The position numbers and the translations under genes were made by a program. A stretch of DNA of 64,000 nucleotides from positions 496,001 to 560,000 of the forward strand of contig NZ_CP108430.1 of NCBI RefSeq assembly GCF_041435335.1. The letters run 5' to 3'. This document shows, one piece after another, positions 38,029 to 45,733 of this stretch. The notes beneath the pieces are model-generated. The model was given only the letters and a program-made list of their open reading frames with translations. It searched no databases and was not told the origin of the DNA. The DNA comes from Streptomyces sp. NBC_01283. Its GTDB lineage: Bacteria; Actinomycetota; Actinomycetes; Streptomycetales; Streptomycetaceae. Position 1 is the stretch's first letter. The number at the start of each line of letters is the position of its first letter.

Positions 38029-39504
38029 TTACGTCCGGTGGGTGGTGGTGAGGATGGTGGTGAGGTCGTCGACGAGGGTGGTGTCGTGGTCCTCCGCGCT
38101 TGCCCAGGCGACGTGGCCGTCGGGGCGAATGAGGGCGGCGCGTATGCCGGACCAGTGGGCCGGGAGCAGGTGCGGGGTGCCGGTGTGCACGCGCAGGCCG
38201 GGCCGGACGAGGTGGTGGAGGGGCTTGTCCGGGCTGCTGGTGAGGTCGAGCAGCAGGTGGCTGTCGGCGCGCAGCAGGGCGAACAGGCTGGTGTCGTCAA
38301 CGGCGAGGCCGTCGGCGCGGGTCCCGGTCAGTTGCTGGGCGCCGGGCGCGCTCGGGGGGTAGGTGACGTCGAGGGAACTGACCTGTGCGGCGAGGCGGTC
38401 GTTGAGCTCGGGCAGGGTGGTGATCAGTTGGCTGAGCAGGCTGCGCAGGGCGAGTCCTTCTGGGGTGAAGGCGGTCATGAGGGCGACTTGGGCGCGGCTG
38501 GTTTCGGTGAGGGTGACGCCGACGGGGTGGCGTTCGGCGTGGTACGTGTCCAGGAGCGCGTCGGGGGCCCAGTCGTTGAGGGTGGCGGCGAGCTTCCAGG
38601 CGAGGTTGGCGGCGTCCTGGATACCGACGTTCATGCCGACTCCGCCGGCGGGGAAGTGCTGGTGGGCGGCGTCACCGGCGAGGAAGACGCGGCCGTTGCG
38701 GTACTGGGCGGCCAGGCGGGTGGCGTTGCCGAAGCGGGAGAGCCAGACGGGATCGCGCATGCCGAAGTCGGTCCCGGCCATGGTGATGACCTTATCGCGC
38801 AGTTCCTCCAGGGTCAGGTCGCCGGGCCAGGTGGTGGTGATGTCGCGGGGGGTGATGCCGACGATGCGGTGGAGGCCGCCGGGCATCGGGACGGCCATCA
38901 GGCTGCCTGCCGGCCCGAAGTAGCTGTGGCCGGGGGCCGGGGGCGCATCGAGGATGACGTCGCCGAGCCAGCCGAGCACGGTGGACGGCGTGCCGGGGAA
39001 GTCGATGCCGGCCGCGCCGCGCACGGTGCTGCGTGCGCCATCGCAGCCCACCAGGTAGGCCGCCTCCATGGTGAAGGGGCCGTCGGGGGCCTGGATCTGG
39101 ACGCGGACGCCGTCCGGCCCCTCGCTCAGTCCGGTGACCTCGTGACCGCGCAGGATCGTCGCCCCCAGTTCGAGAGCCTGCTGCTCCAGCAGGGCCTCGG
39201 TGCGCTCCTGCGGCAGGGCGAGCGTGTACGGAAAGGGGCTGGACAGGCGGCGGAAGTCCAGCCGGGAGTCCAGTGCGCCGAAGTGCCCGCCGGGCAGCGG
39301 CATGCCCTCGGTGATGAAGGGGTGATGCACGTCGCGGGAGGCGAACGTCTCGATGGTGCGGGGGTGCACGGTCAGGGCGCGGGAGCGGGTGTCGCGCTCG
39401 GTGCGCGTTTCGATGACCGCAACGGTGATTCCGCAGCGGCGCAGTTCGGCGGCCAGCCACAGGCCGACAGGCCCGCCTCCGGCGACGGCGACCTGGTAGT
39501 TCAT
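38029..39504 (-). CDS. FAD-dependent aromatic monooxygenase (Rox/PgaE-like)
   Basis: A class A flavin monooxygenase of 491 residues. VAVAGGGPVGLWLAAELRRC binds FAD, GCDGARSTVR is the DG motif, and RVFLAGDAAHQHFPAGGVGM the GD motif. A C-terminal thioredoxin-like domain of about 100 residues (VDDTSLFALLRADSHLLLDL) is typical of polyketide hydroxylases and rifampicin monooxygenases. The ATG at 39504 is 65 bp from a divergent TetR gene, with two operators between. The enzyme is likely induced by an aromatic drug or metabolite; identity unknown. Confidence 0.88.
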   Translation of the reverse strand: MNYQVAVAGGGPVGLWLAAELRRCGITVAVIETRTERDTRSRALTVHPRTIETFASRDVHHPFITEGMPLPGGHFGALDSRLDFRRLSSPFPYTLALPQERTEALLEQQALELGATILRGHEVTGLSEGPDGVRVQIQAPDGPFTMEAAYLVGCDGARSTVRGAAGIDFPGTPSTVLGWLGDVILDAPPAPGHSYFGPAGSLMAVPMPGGLHRIVGITPRDITTTWPGDLTLEELRDKVITMAGTDFGMRDPVWLSRFGNATRLAAQYRNGRVFLAGDAAHQHFPAGGVGMNVGIQDAANLAWKLAATLNDWAPDALLDTYHAERHPVGVTLTETSRAQVALMTAFTPEGLALRSLLSQLITTLPELNDRLAAQVSSLDVTYPPSAPGAQQLTGTRADGLAVDDTSLFALLRADSHLLLDLTSSPDKPLHHLVRPGLRVHTGTPHLLPAHWSGIRAALIRPDGHVAWASAEDHDTTLVDDLTTILTTTHRT

Positions 39505-39527
39505 GATTCTTCCCCTTCATCCATCGC

Positions 39528-39578
39528 CTTGGTCAGCGACCAAGACCTGTTCTGAAGTAAACTAGGTCAGTGACCAAG
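39528..39578. promoter_or_regulatory. Two TetR operators, one overlapping the regulator's start codon
   Basis: CTTGGTCAGCGACCAAG (39528-39544) is perfectly symmetric (7-3-7). CTAGGTCAGTGACCAAG (39562-39578) agrees at 15 of 17 bases and contains the GTG start of the regulator (39570). Repressor on the second site would block its own gene, and on the first the monooxygenase promoter. Confidence 0.82.
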
Positions 39579-40196
39579 AAGCAAGGCAGGGAAGACGCCG
39601 CAGGCCAGCTCACGCGCACGGCCGTGGTCGATGCGGCACTGCGGGTGCTGGAGGACCGGGGACTGGAGGGCTTGTCGACCCGGGCGGTGGCCGACAGCCT
39701 GGGGGTGCGCATGAACACCGTCCTGTGGCACGTCAAGACCAAGGCGCGAATGCTGGAGCTCATGGCCGACGCGGTCGTGGGCGGAATCGGCTACGAGGGC
39801 CTGCCCTCCCAGCCGCGGCAGCGGGCGCGGGAACTGGCTTGCCGATACCGGCGAGCGCTGCTCGCGCACCGCGACGGCGCCGCCCTGGTGACCGGGACCT
39901 ACCCGGCCGAGCCGCACACGCTGCGTTTCGCCGACCGCCTCGTCGACGCCCTGCTGGAAGCGGGAGCGGACGAGGAACAGGCAGTCTGGACGGTGTGGAC
40001 GGTCATCTACTTCCTCCTGGGTCTGGTCCAGGAAGAACAGGCCGCGCCCGACCAGTCCGACGACCGGCTGGCCCAGGCCGTGGACGCCGGTACGTACCCA
40101 GCACTGCAACGGGTCGCCGCGCACATGCGGCAGGACGCCTTCGAGGACCGCTTCACCTTCGGGCTGGAGGCGATCCTTGCCCGCCTGCCCGAGTAA
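39570..40196 (+). CDS. TetR-family repressor of the adjacent monooxygenase
   Basis: A 208-residue regulator with a standard TetR HTH (GLEGLSTRAVADSLGVRMNT, VLWHVKTKARMLELMA) and a TetR_C-type ligand domain (YRRALLAHRDGAALVTGTYP), the same class as tetracycline repressors. GTG 39570 lies inside the second operator; no better start is available in frame. Divergent from a flavin monooxygenase, it most likely senses that enzyme's substrate. Confidence 0.9.
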   Translation: MTKKQGREDAAGQLTRTAVVDAALRVLEDRGLEGLSTRAVADSLGVRMNTVLWHVKTKARMLELMADAVVGGIGYEGLPSQPRQRARELACRYRRALLAHRDGAALVTGTYPAEPHTLRFADRLVDALLEAGADEEQAVWTVWTVIYFLLGLVQEEQAAPDQSDDRLAQAVDAGTYPALQRVAAHMRQDAFEDRFTFGLEAILARLPE

Positions 40197-40331
40197 AGGC
40201 GACGAACGCTCCCGGACACCGTTCGCCCCGACCACCGGCGCCCGCGCGAGGATCAACTCTTCGCAGCACCGTCAACACGGCCTGGCCGTGCGGAATTGCG
40301 CGCAACGCGCGAGGACGTCGCCGTGTGCTCG

Positions 40332-40715
40332 TCAGGCGTCGAAACGCCCGCGTGCGCTCTCGATGTGACCGAGGTGCTGGTGGGTCCAGCCGCATATGGC
40401 GTCGACAGCGGTGCGCAGGGCCCTGCCCGGCTCGGTGAGGGTGTACTCGACCCGCGGCGGGACGGTGGGGTACACCTTCCGGTCGACCAGGCCATTGCGC
40501 TCCAGCATGCGCAGGTTCTGGGTGAGCATCTTGTGGCTGACGCCTTCGACCTCGTTGCGCAGCTCGCTGAAGCGCAGGGTGCGCTCGCCGAGCGCCTCGA
40601 TGATCAGGAGCGCCCATTTGTTGGCCACGTCAGAGAAGATCTCCCGCGCCAGGGAGTCCGCGCGCCGCAGGTCAGCGTCTTCCGGCAGGCCCTTGAGCAG
40701 CTGCTTGGTCACCAT
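40332..40715 (-). CDS. HxlR-family transcriptional regulator
   Basis: A 127-residue winged-helix dimer: IFSDVANKWALLIIEALGE, TLRFSELRNEVEGVSHKML, TQNLRMLERNGLVDRKVYP and PPRVEYTLTEPGRAL are the family blocks. HxlR proteins often respond to reactive electrophiles such as formaldehyde or quinones; this one has no Cys, so direct thiol sensing is unlikely. It is divergent from a RidA-family gene, with an imperfect inverted repeat between. Confidence 0.92.
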   Translation of the reverse strand: MVTKQLLKGLPEDADLRRADSLAREIFSDVANKWALLIIEALGERTLRFSELRNEVEGVSHKMLTQNLRMLERNGLVDRKVYPTVPPRVEYTLTEPGRALRTAVDAICGWTHQHLGHIESARGRFDA

Positions 40716-40757
40716 CAGGTTCCTCAGTCACCGAAAAGTGCGTTCTTCCAGGTCAAC

Positions 40758-40800
40758 GTTCACTCTCCTACAGTTTCCGAGTAACTACAAGAGAGCGAAC
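40758..40800. promoter_or_regulatory. Inverted repeat between HxlR and RidA genes
   Basis: GTTCACTCTC and GAGAGCGAAC are inverted copies with one mismatch, 23 bases apart, ending 16 bases before the RidA start. A candidate HxlR site. Confidence 0.5.
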
Positions 40801-40816
40801 AGGAAGGGCCAGCACT

Positions 40817-41218
40817 GTGGCCACCGTTGATGTCTTCACCTACGACGTGCCGGCCGAAAGCGACTTCGGCTACTCACAGGCGATCAAGTCCGGCGAGCTG
40901 ATCCACGTCTCCGGACAGCTCTCGTTCGATGAGGCGGGCGAGTTCCTCTACGCGGGCGACTTCGCCGCCCAGCTCAAGCAGACCTACGCCAATATGGACA
41001 GGATCCTGGACCATTACGACGCCACCCGGAACCAGGTCATCTCGCAGACCCTGTACGTGGTGAACCTGCGGCAGCACGCCGCGGCGACGGCGGCAGGCAA
41101 CCTGGGATACTTCGGCGACCACCGCCCGGCCAGCACGGTCGTGGGCGTCACTGAACTGACCTTGCCCGGCCAGGTCATCGAGATCAGCTTCGTCATCGAC
41201 ACGCAACTGCCCGCCTGA
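40817..41218 (+). CDS. RidA/YjgF-family protein
   Basis: A 133-residue trimeric enamine/imine deaminase-type protein. FGYSQAIKSGELIHVSGQLS and ASTVVGVTELTLPGQVIEIS are the family N- and C-terminal signatures; the conserved Arg of RidA is replaced near the C-terminal strand (TVVGVTEL), so it may belong to a non-deaminating subgroup. GTG start with AGGAAGG upstream. Its expression probably depends on the divergent HxlR regulator. Confidence 0.9.
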   Translation: MATVDVFTYDVPAESDFGYSQAIKSGELIHVSGQLSFDEAGEFLYAGDFAAQLKQTYANMDRILDHYDATRNQVISQTLYVVNLRQHAAATAAGNLGYFGDHRPASTVVGVTELTLPGQVIEISFVIDTQLPA

Positions 41219-41251
41219 GGTCTGCTCATCGCACGTCCCACAGCCCTGGAC

Positions 41252-42160
41252 TCAGGCGTGCGGGACCACCGCGACGGGACAGGACGCGTGGTGGAGCACC
41301 GCGTGCGCAACCGGGCCGACGTGCATGCCGACACGGGTGTCTCGTTGCTGGCGCCCCACTACGACGAGCGCGGCTGTGGCGGACGCGCGGACCAGGGCGG
41401 TGGCGGCCCTGCCTTCGCAAACGGTCTCGGTCACGGGGACTTCGGGATACTTCTCGCGCCAGGCGCGCAGTGCCGCGGTCACCGTGCGCTCGTTCTCCGT
41501 GAGCAGTTCCCGTCCCGACGTCGGTACCGGCCCGCCGTCAGACACGTGATCCGGTGCGGCACCGAAGGCATGGATGGCGTGCAGTGCTGCATGGCGGCGC
41601 CGTGCGGAGTCGAAGGCGAACTCGATCAGCCCGTCGCAAGGGTGGCTGGTGTCCAGGCCGAGGACGACGTCGCGGTACGGGGTCTCGACTATCTCGTCCG
41701 GCGAGATGCCGTGCGGGGCCGGGAAATGCTCATCGGCAACGCTCTCCCCGGCGCGCACGAGTACGACGGGGCACGTGGCCTTGGCGATGGCCCTCTGGGA
41801 CACGGACCCCATCACGAATCCCATGACACCGCCGAGCCCACGTGAGCCCAGCACCAGCAACTCCGCCTCCTCCGTCGCCGCGAGAAGAGCGGCGACGGAG
41901 GATTCCCCCACGAGTTGTGCGGCGATCTGCAGTCCCGGGTGCGCGGCCCGCACGCTGTTCTCCGCCCGTTCCAGAGTCTGTTCGGCCCACTCGCGCTGGA
42001 GGCTGTCGGCAGGTACGGAGGGACCGGCATGCGGATGCCATACCCAGCCGTGAACCACGGTCAGTGAACTTCCGCGACGCAGCGCTTCCCGGGCTGCCCA
42101 ATGCGCGGCAGCAAGACTCTCGGTGGATCCGTCGATCCCCGTGACAACGTGCCGGAGCAT
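41252..42160 (-). CDS. Universal stress protein with two USP domains
   Basis: 302 residues, two USP folds. The first has the full ATP-binding motif GSRGLGGVMGFVMGSVSQRA and ends ATCPVVLVRAGE; the second has VVGRQQRDTRVGMHVGPVAH, ending ASCPVAVVPHA. ATG 42160 (MLRHVVTGIDGS) has GGAGGTG upstream. It is divergent from a cyclic-nucleotide-binding protein, and two GGGCC-type palindromes lie between, the type of box bound by DosR-like regulators. A role in hypoxia or dormancy is likely. Confidence 0.92.
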   Translation of the reverse strand: MLRHVVTGIDGSTESLAAAHWAAREALRRGSSLTVVHGWVWHPHAGPSVPADSLQREWAEQTLERAENSVRAAHPGLQIAAQLVGESSVAALLAATEEAELLVLGSRGLGGVMGFVMGSVSQRAIAKATCPVVLVRAGESVADEHFPAPHGISPDEIVETPYRDVVLGLDTSHPCDGLIEFAFDSARRRHAALHAIHAFGAAPDHVSDGGPVPTSGRELLTENERTVTAALRAWREKYPEVPVTETVCEGRAATALVRASATAALVVVGRQQRDTRVGMHVGPVAHAVLHHASCPVAVVPHA

Positions 42161-42252
42161 CACGCACACCTCCCGTATCGCGCTCTGCCTGTCCTTCCGG
42201 CGAGCCTCGTACAGGAGCGGATGCGCGTGCAGGGGCCGCACAGCCCTTTCCT

Positions 42253-42311
42253 GGGCCCCTTCGGCCCTCCGCGCTAGGCCGGCCGGGTCGGCTGTGGGGC
42301 CTGGTGGCCCC
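42253..42311. promoter_or_regulatory. Two DosR-like boxes between divergent stress genes
   Basis: GGGCCCCTTCGGCCCT (42253-42268) and GGGGCCTGGTGGCCCC (42296-42311) are GGGCC/GGCCC dyads, centres 43 bp apart. A third of the same form precedes the NarL regulator at 43715. Such dyads resemble the sites of DosR/DevR-type regulators. Confidence 0.6.
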
Positions 42312-42379
42312 TGTTCCCGCCCTCAGCACGGCGACACCCTGGAAGTGGCCGATTCGTCCACCCGTCCTGGAGGTACATC

Positions 42380-42844
42380 ATGAACGCGCCCCCCGCGAAC
42401 GCCATGGTCCGGGCGTTGACCGCCGAACACCAGCAGCGGTTGATGCGGATGGCGCGTGAGGTGTCCTTTCCTCAGGGCACACGCCTCTTCGAGGAAGGCG
42501 GACGAGCCGACCGGTTCTGGATCATCCGCACCGGAACTGTCGCACTGGATATGCACGTGCCCGGCCGCAAGGCGGCCGTCATCGAGACCCTCAGCCACAA
42601 CGAACTCGTCGGCTGGTCCTGGCAGTTCACTCCCCACGCGTGGCACCTCGGCGCCGAGACGACGACGCCGGTACGGGCATACGAGTTCGATGCCGTCGCC
42701 GTCCGCTCGGCATGCCAGGACGATCCGGCACTCGGCATGGCGGTCGCACACTGGGTGGGTGGCATCGTCGCTCACCGCCTGCGTTCGGCCCGCACCCGGC
42801 TGCTGGACCTGTACGCCCCGTACGGCAGCGGCGACCTCCGCTGA
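42380..42844 (+). CDS. Cyclic-nucleotide-binding-domain protein
   Basis: A 154-residue stand-alone Crp-type sensor domain: VSFPQGTRLFEEGGRADRFW, IIRTGTVALDMHVPG and a dimer helix near the end (AHRLRSARTRLLDLYAPYG). The DNA-binding winged helix of Crp is absent, so it cannot act as a normal transcription factor; it may bind a nucleotide and a partner protein. ATG has GGAGG upstream. It is followed 53 bases later by the CBS-BON gene and probably shares its transcript. Confidence 0.85.
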   Translation: MNAPPANAMVRALTAEHQQRLMRMAREVSFPQGTRLFEEGGRADRFWIIRTGTVALDMHVPGRKAAVIETLSHNELVGWSWQFTPHAWHLGAETTTPVRAYEFDAVAVRSACQDDPALGMAVAHWVGGIVAHRLRSARTRLLDLYAPYGSGDLR

Positions 42845-42897
42845 CCGGCTGCCCGAATCCGCCCGGGAGCATCCCGCAACCAGGACAAGGAGAGGCC

Positions 42898-43608
42898 ATG
42901 CACGGCAGCCCGCACATCGTGAGCGATGTGATGACCCATACCGTCGCCGCCATCGGCCGCGGGGCGACCTTCAAGGAGATCGTCCGCATGATGCAGGACT
43001 GGAAGGTCAGTGCGCTGCCGGTCCTGGAGGGCGAAGGCCGCGTGGTCGGCGTCGTCTCCGAAGCCGACCTGCTGCCCAAGGAGGAGTTCCGCGACAGCGA
43101 TCCCGACCGCTACACGCAACTGCGCCGCCTGGCTGATCTCGCCAAGGCCGGCGCGCTGACGGCGGGCGAGCTGATGACCTCCCCGGCCCTCACCATCCAC
43201 GCCGACACACCACTGGCTCAGGCCGCCCGCACCATGGCGCAGTCCAAGGTCAAGCGCCTGCCCGTCGTCAACCAGCTGGGCATGTTGGAAGGCATCGTCA
43301 GCCGCGCCGACCTCCTCAAAGTGTTCCTGCGCACCGACGAGGAGATGGCGGAGGAGATCCGCCGGGAGGTGGTGTCGTATCTCTTCCCCGCGCCGACGCC
43401 CTCGGTTCGGGTCAAGGTGCGTGATGGCGTGGTGACCCTGGCGGGTCACATCCGGGACGCGTCCCTGATCCCCGTGGCCGCGCGTCTGATCCGGGCCGTC
43501 GAAGGCGTCGTGGACGTGGATTTCGACCTCGGCGACCCCGTGCCCGGCTCCTCGTGGGAGTCGGACGCGGACGCGCGGGAAGGCGGGGGCGACGGTCGGC
43601 CGGGGTGA
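42898..43608 (+). CDS. CBS-BON protein
   Basis: A 236-residue protein with two CBS motifs (SDVMTHTVAAIGRGATFKEI, LPVLEGEGRVVGVVSEADLL; GELMTSPALTIHADTPLAQA, RLPVVNQLGMLEGIVSRADL) followed by a BON domain (SVRVKVRDGVVTLAGHIRDA, AVEGVVDVDFDL). ATG 42898 has AAGGAGAG upstream. CBS-BON proteins bind adenosine nucleotides and are typical members of DosR-type dormancy regulons in actinobacteria, which fits its neighbours. Confidence 0.92.
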   Translation: MHGSPHIVSDVMTHTVAAIGRGATFKEIVRMMQDWKVSALPVLEGEGRVVGVVSEADLLPKEEFRDSDPDRYTQLRRLADLAKAGALTAGELMTSPALTIHADTPLAQAARTMAQSKVKRLPVVNQLGMLEGIVSRADLLKVFLRTDEEMAEEIRREVVSYLFPAPTPSVRVKVRDGVVTLAGHIRDASLIPVAARLIRAVEGVVDVDFDLGDPVPGSSWESDADAREGGGDGRPG

Positions 43609-43714
43609 CGTGGCCCGATGGCGCAAAGACGGGATGCGGCCTTCTGCCCACCGGTCTCTGTGTCCCCTGATCTGATACGGGTATGAGGCCGGTCAGGGCG
43701 CTCGATGTGGCGTG

Positions 43715-43733
43715 TAGGGCCCAGTCGGCCCTA
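43715..43733. promoter_or_regulatory. DosR-like box upstream of the NarL-family regulator
   Basis: TAGGGCCCAGTCGGCCCTA has perfect 7-bp arms around 5 bases, 81 bases before the regulator start. Same class as the two boxes near 42.3 kb, suggesting autoregulation. Confidence 0.65.
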
Positions 43734-43813
43734 GTGCGTGAGCCTCCCACGCGTGATGATCGTTGTCACGGACAGCCCGCAGTCCGTCCGTCGCCGGGGA
43801 ACAAGGGGTCGTC

Positions 43814-44515
43814 ATGGCTGAGGCACGCACCTTCACCGAACAGGAGCCGATCCGGGTCTTTCTGCTGGACGACCACGAGGTCGTACGACGCGGCCTGTCC
43901 GACCTCCTGGACGCCGAGCCGGACATCTCGGTGGTCGGCGACGCCGAGAACGTCGAGCACGCGCTGGTGCGTGGCCCGGCCCTGCGACCGCACGTCGCCG
44001 TCCTCGACGTACGCCTTCCGGACGGCGACGGCATCACGGTGTGCCGCGAGCTGCGCAGCCAGATGCCCGAGCTCGCGGTCCTGATGCTGACCTCGTTCGA
44101 CGACGAGGACGCCCTGCTCGACGCGATCATGGCCGGGGCCAGCGGTTATGTGCTCAAGCAGATCAAGGGATCCGACCTGGTCTCGGCCGTGCGGACCGTC
44201 GCTTCCGGCCAGTCCATGCTCGACCCCGCCACGACCGCGCGCCTCATGCGCTCCCTGCGGGCGGATCCCGCCGATGCACCGGCGGTCGCCCCGGAACTGG
44301 CGAGCCTGTCGCCGCGGGAGCAGGACATCCTCGCCCTGATCGGTGACGGGCTCACCAACCGCGAGATCGGCAAGAAGCTCTACCTCTCCGAGAAGACCGT
44401 GAAGAACCATATCTCCCGGCTGCTGGCCAAACTGGGCGTCCAGCGCCGCGTTCAGGCCGCGGTCCTCGCCTCGCATCTCGGGCAGCCTCCGTCAGGCGAG
44501 CGCCCCGCCAGGTGA
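43814..44515 (+). CDS. NarL/FixJ-family response regulator (DosR/DevR-like)
   Basis: 233 residues. The receiver domain has VFLLDDHEVVRRGLSDLLDA (acidic pocket), VAVLDVRLPDGDG (phospho-Asp), MLTSFDDEDALL and GYVLKQIKG (Lys). The LuxR-type HTH reads LSPREQDILALIGDGLTNRE, IGKKLYLSEKTVKNHISRLL. This matches the DosR/DevR type. There is no histidine kinase in the window, so it is an orphan here. The similar dyads before its own gene and before the USP/CNB genes make it the natural candidate regulator of this stress set. Confidence 0.93.
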   Translation: MAEARTFTEQEPIRVFLLDDHEVVRRGLSDLLDAEPDISVVGDAENVEHALVRGPALRPHVAVLDVRLPDGDGITVCRELRSQMPELAVLMLTSFDDEDALLDAIMAGASGYVLKQIKGSDLVSAVRTVASGQSMLDPATTARLMRSLRADPADAPAVAPELASLSPREQDILALIGDGLTNREIGKKLYLSEKTVKNHISRLLAKLGVQRRVQAAVLASHLGQPPSGERPAR

Positions 44516-44699
44516 CCTCCGCGCGCCCCGGCGAGTGGCATTCGCCCGTGGGCCGTCCGGCTCCCTCCAGGGCCGGAGTGACTTCAGCACCACGGGCCGA
44601 TGAGTTTGCCTGCTACCTGAGGTCCGCCACGTGACATAACCGCCCGTCGGGGCGAGGGAGCGTCCCCATGTCATGGAGGAGAGAGGGAGGAAGGCCAGC

Positions 44700-45284
44700 A
44701 TGAGCAATCCGATTCGGCTGTACATGTCGATGTCGCTCGACGGCTACGTCGCCGGTCCGGACGATCGGCCGGGCCAGGAGCTCGGACGCGCCGGTGGACG
44801 TCTTTTCAACTGGCTCGACGACCGGGAATCCGACGGTCCCAGTGGACAGGTTTATCGCGAGGCGCTGGCGACCGGCGCGGTAATCTCAGGCCGTCGCACC
44901 TTCGAACTCGCCGGGCGTTGGCAGGGTGACCACCATGACGGTGTGCCGATCTTCGTCCTCACCCACCATGCGGACGAGGGGGACGTGCCACCCGGCCACG
45001 CCCGATTCGTCACCGACGTCGAGGACTGCGCCCGTCAGGCTCGCGCGGCCGCCGGGGACCGGCCGATCATGGTCCATGGGGCGGGCGCGGCCCAAGCGCT
45101 CCTGCGAGCCGGGCAGCTCGACGAGATGGAGATCCACCTGGTTCAGGTCCTTCTCGGGGGCGGCCGACGGCTCTTCGACCACCTCGGTGGTGATCACATC
45201 GAACTCGACCTCGTCCGAGTGTTGCGGGACCGAGACGTCACGCACCTCCGCTACCAGGTACGCCGCCCTGATGAGGCCTCATGA
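44700..45284 (+). CDS. Dihydrofolate reductase-like (RibD C-terminal domain) protein
   Basis: 194 residues of the DfrA/RibD_C fold. LYMSMSLDGYVAGPDDRPGQ is the family start, AVISGRRTFELAGRW the second block, and DEMEIHLVQVLLGGGRRLFD the last. These stand-alone proteins bind NADPH and reduce unidentified substrates; they are not the essential folate enzyme. ATG 44700 (MSNPIRLYMS) is preferred to an upstream in-frame ATG. The stop overlaps the start of the VOC gene (ATGA). Confidence 0.9.
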   Translation: MSNPIRLYMSMSLDGYVAGPDDRPGQELGRAGGRLFNWLDDRESDGPSGQVYREALATGAVISGRRTFELAGRWQGDHHDGVPIFVLTHHADEGDVPPGHARFVTDVEDCARQARAAAGDRPIMVHGAGAAQALLRAGQLDEMEIHLVQVLLGGGRRLFDHLGGDHIELDLVRVLRDRDVTHLRYQVRRPDEAS

Positions 45285-45694
45285 AGACGCTCTTCGTCGC
45301 CTACCGCGTCACCGACCTGGACCGCTCGCTCGACTTCTACACCGCCTTGGGCTACGTCGAGCTGGGCAGGGTCGTCGCCGGGGACGGGAGTCATCTCGTG
45401 CTCCTCAAGTTCCCCGGCGAACCGGCGGCCTCGCTCGAACTGGTCCACCGTCCCGTCGGCGGACGCGTCGACGTGGGCAGAGGTTTCGACCACCTCGCGA
45501 TCCAGGTGGACACACTGGCCGCCGCCCTGGAGCGGCTGACCGCCGCCGGCCTGGAGCCGGGGCCTGTCCAGTACCCGGGCGGGCCCGCGGGCCCGAAGAC
45601 GTCGTGGCTCACCGACCCGGACGGCTACCGCATCGAGTTGGTGGAGTGGCCCCCCGGACACCCCGACGGCATCACCGCCGCGGACTTCTCCTGA
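45281..45694 (+). CDS. VOC-family (glyoxalase-like) protein
   Basis: 137 residues: VAYRVTDLDRSLDFYTALGY starts the first module, FDHLAIQVDTLAAALERL the second, and TSWLTDPDGYRIELVEWPP carries the metal-ligand Glu of glyoxalase I-type enzymes. Translationally coupled to the reductase upstream, so the two may act on one small-molecule pathway. It converges on the SARP regulator gene 39 bases away. Confidence 0.9.
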   Translation: MKTLFVAYRVTDLDRSLDFYTALGYVELGRVVAGDGSHLVLLKFPGEPAASLELVHRPVGGRVDVGRGFDHLAIQVDTLAAALERLTAAGLEPGPVQYPGGPAGPKTSWLTDPDGYRIELVEWPPGHPDGITAADFS

Positions 45695-45733
45695 GCGGTC
45701 CGGTCAGCAGCGGGCGCCCGCGCGGCGCGGGAA

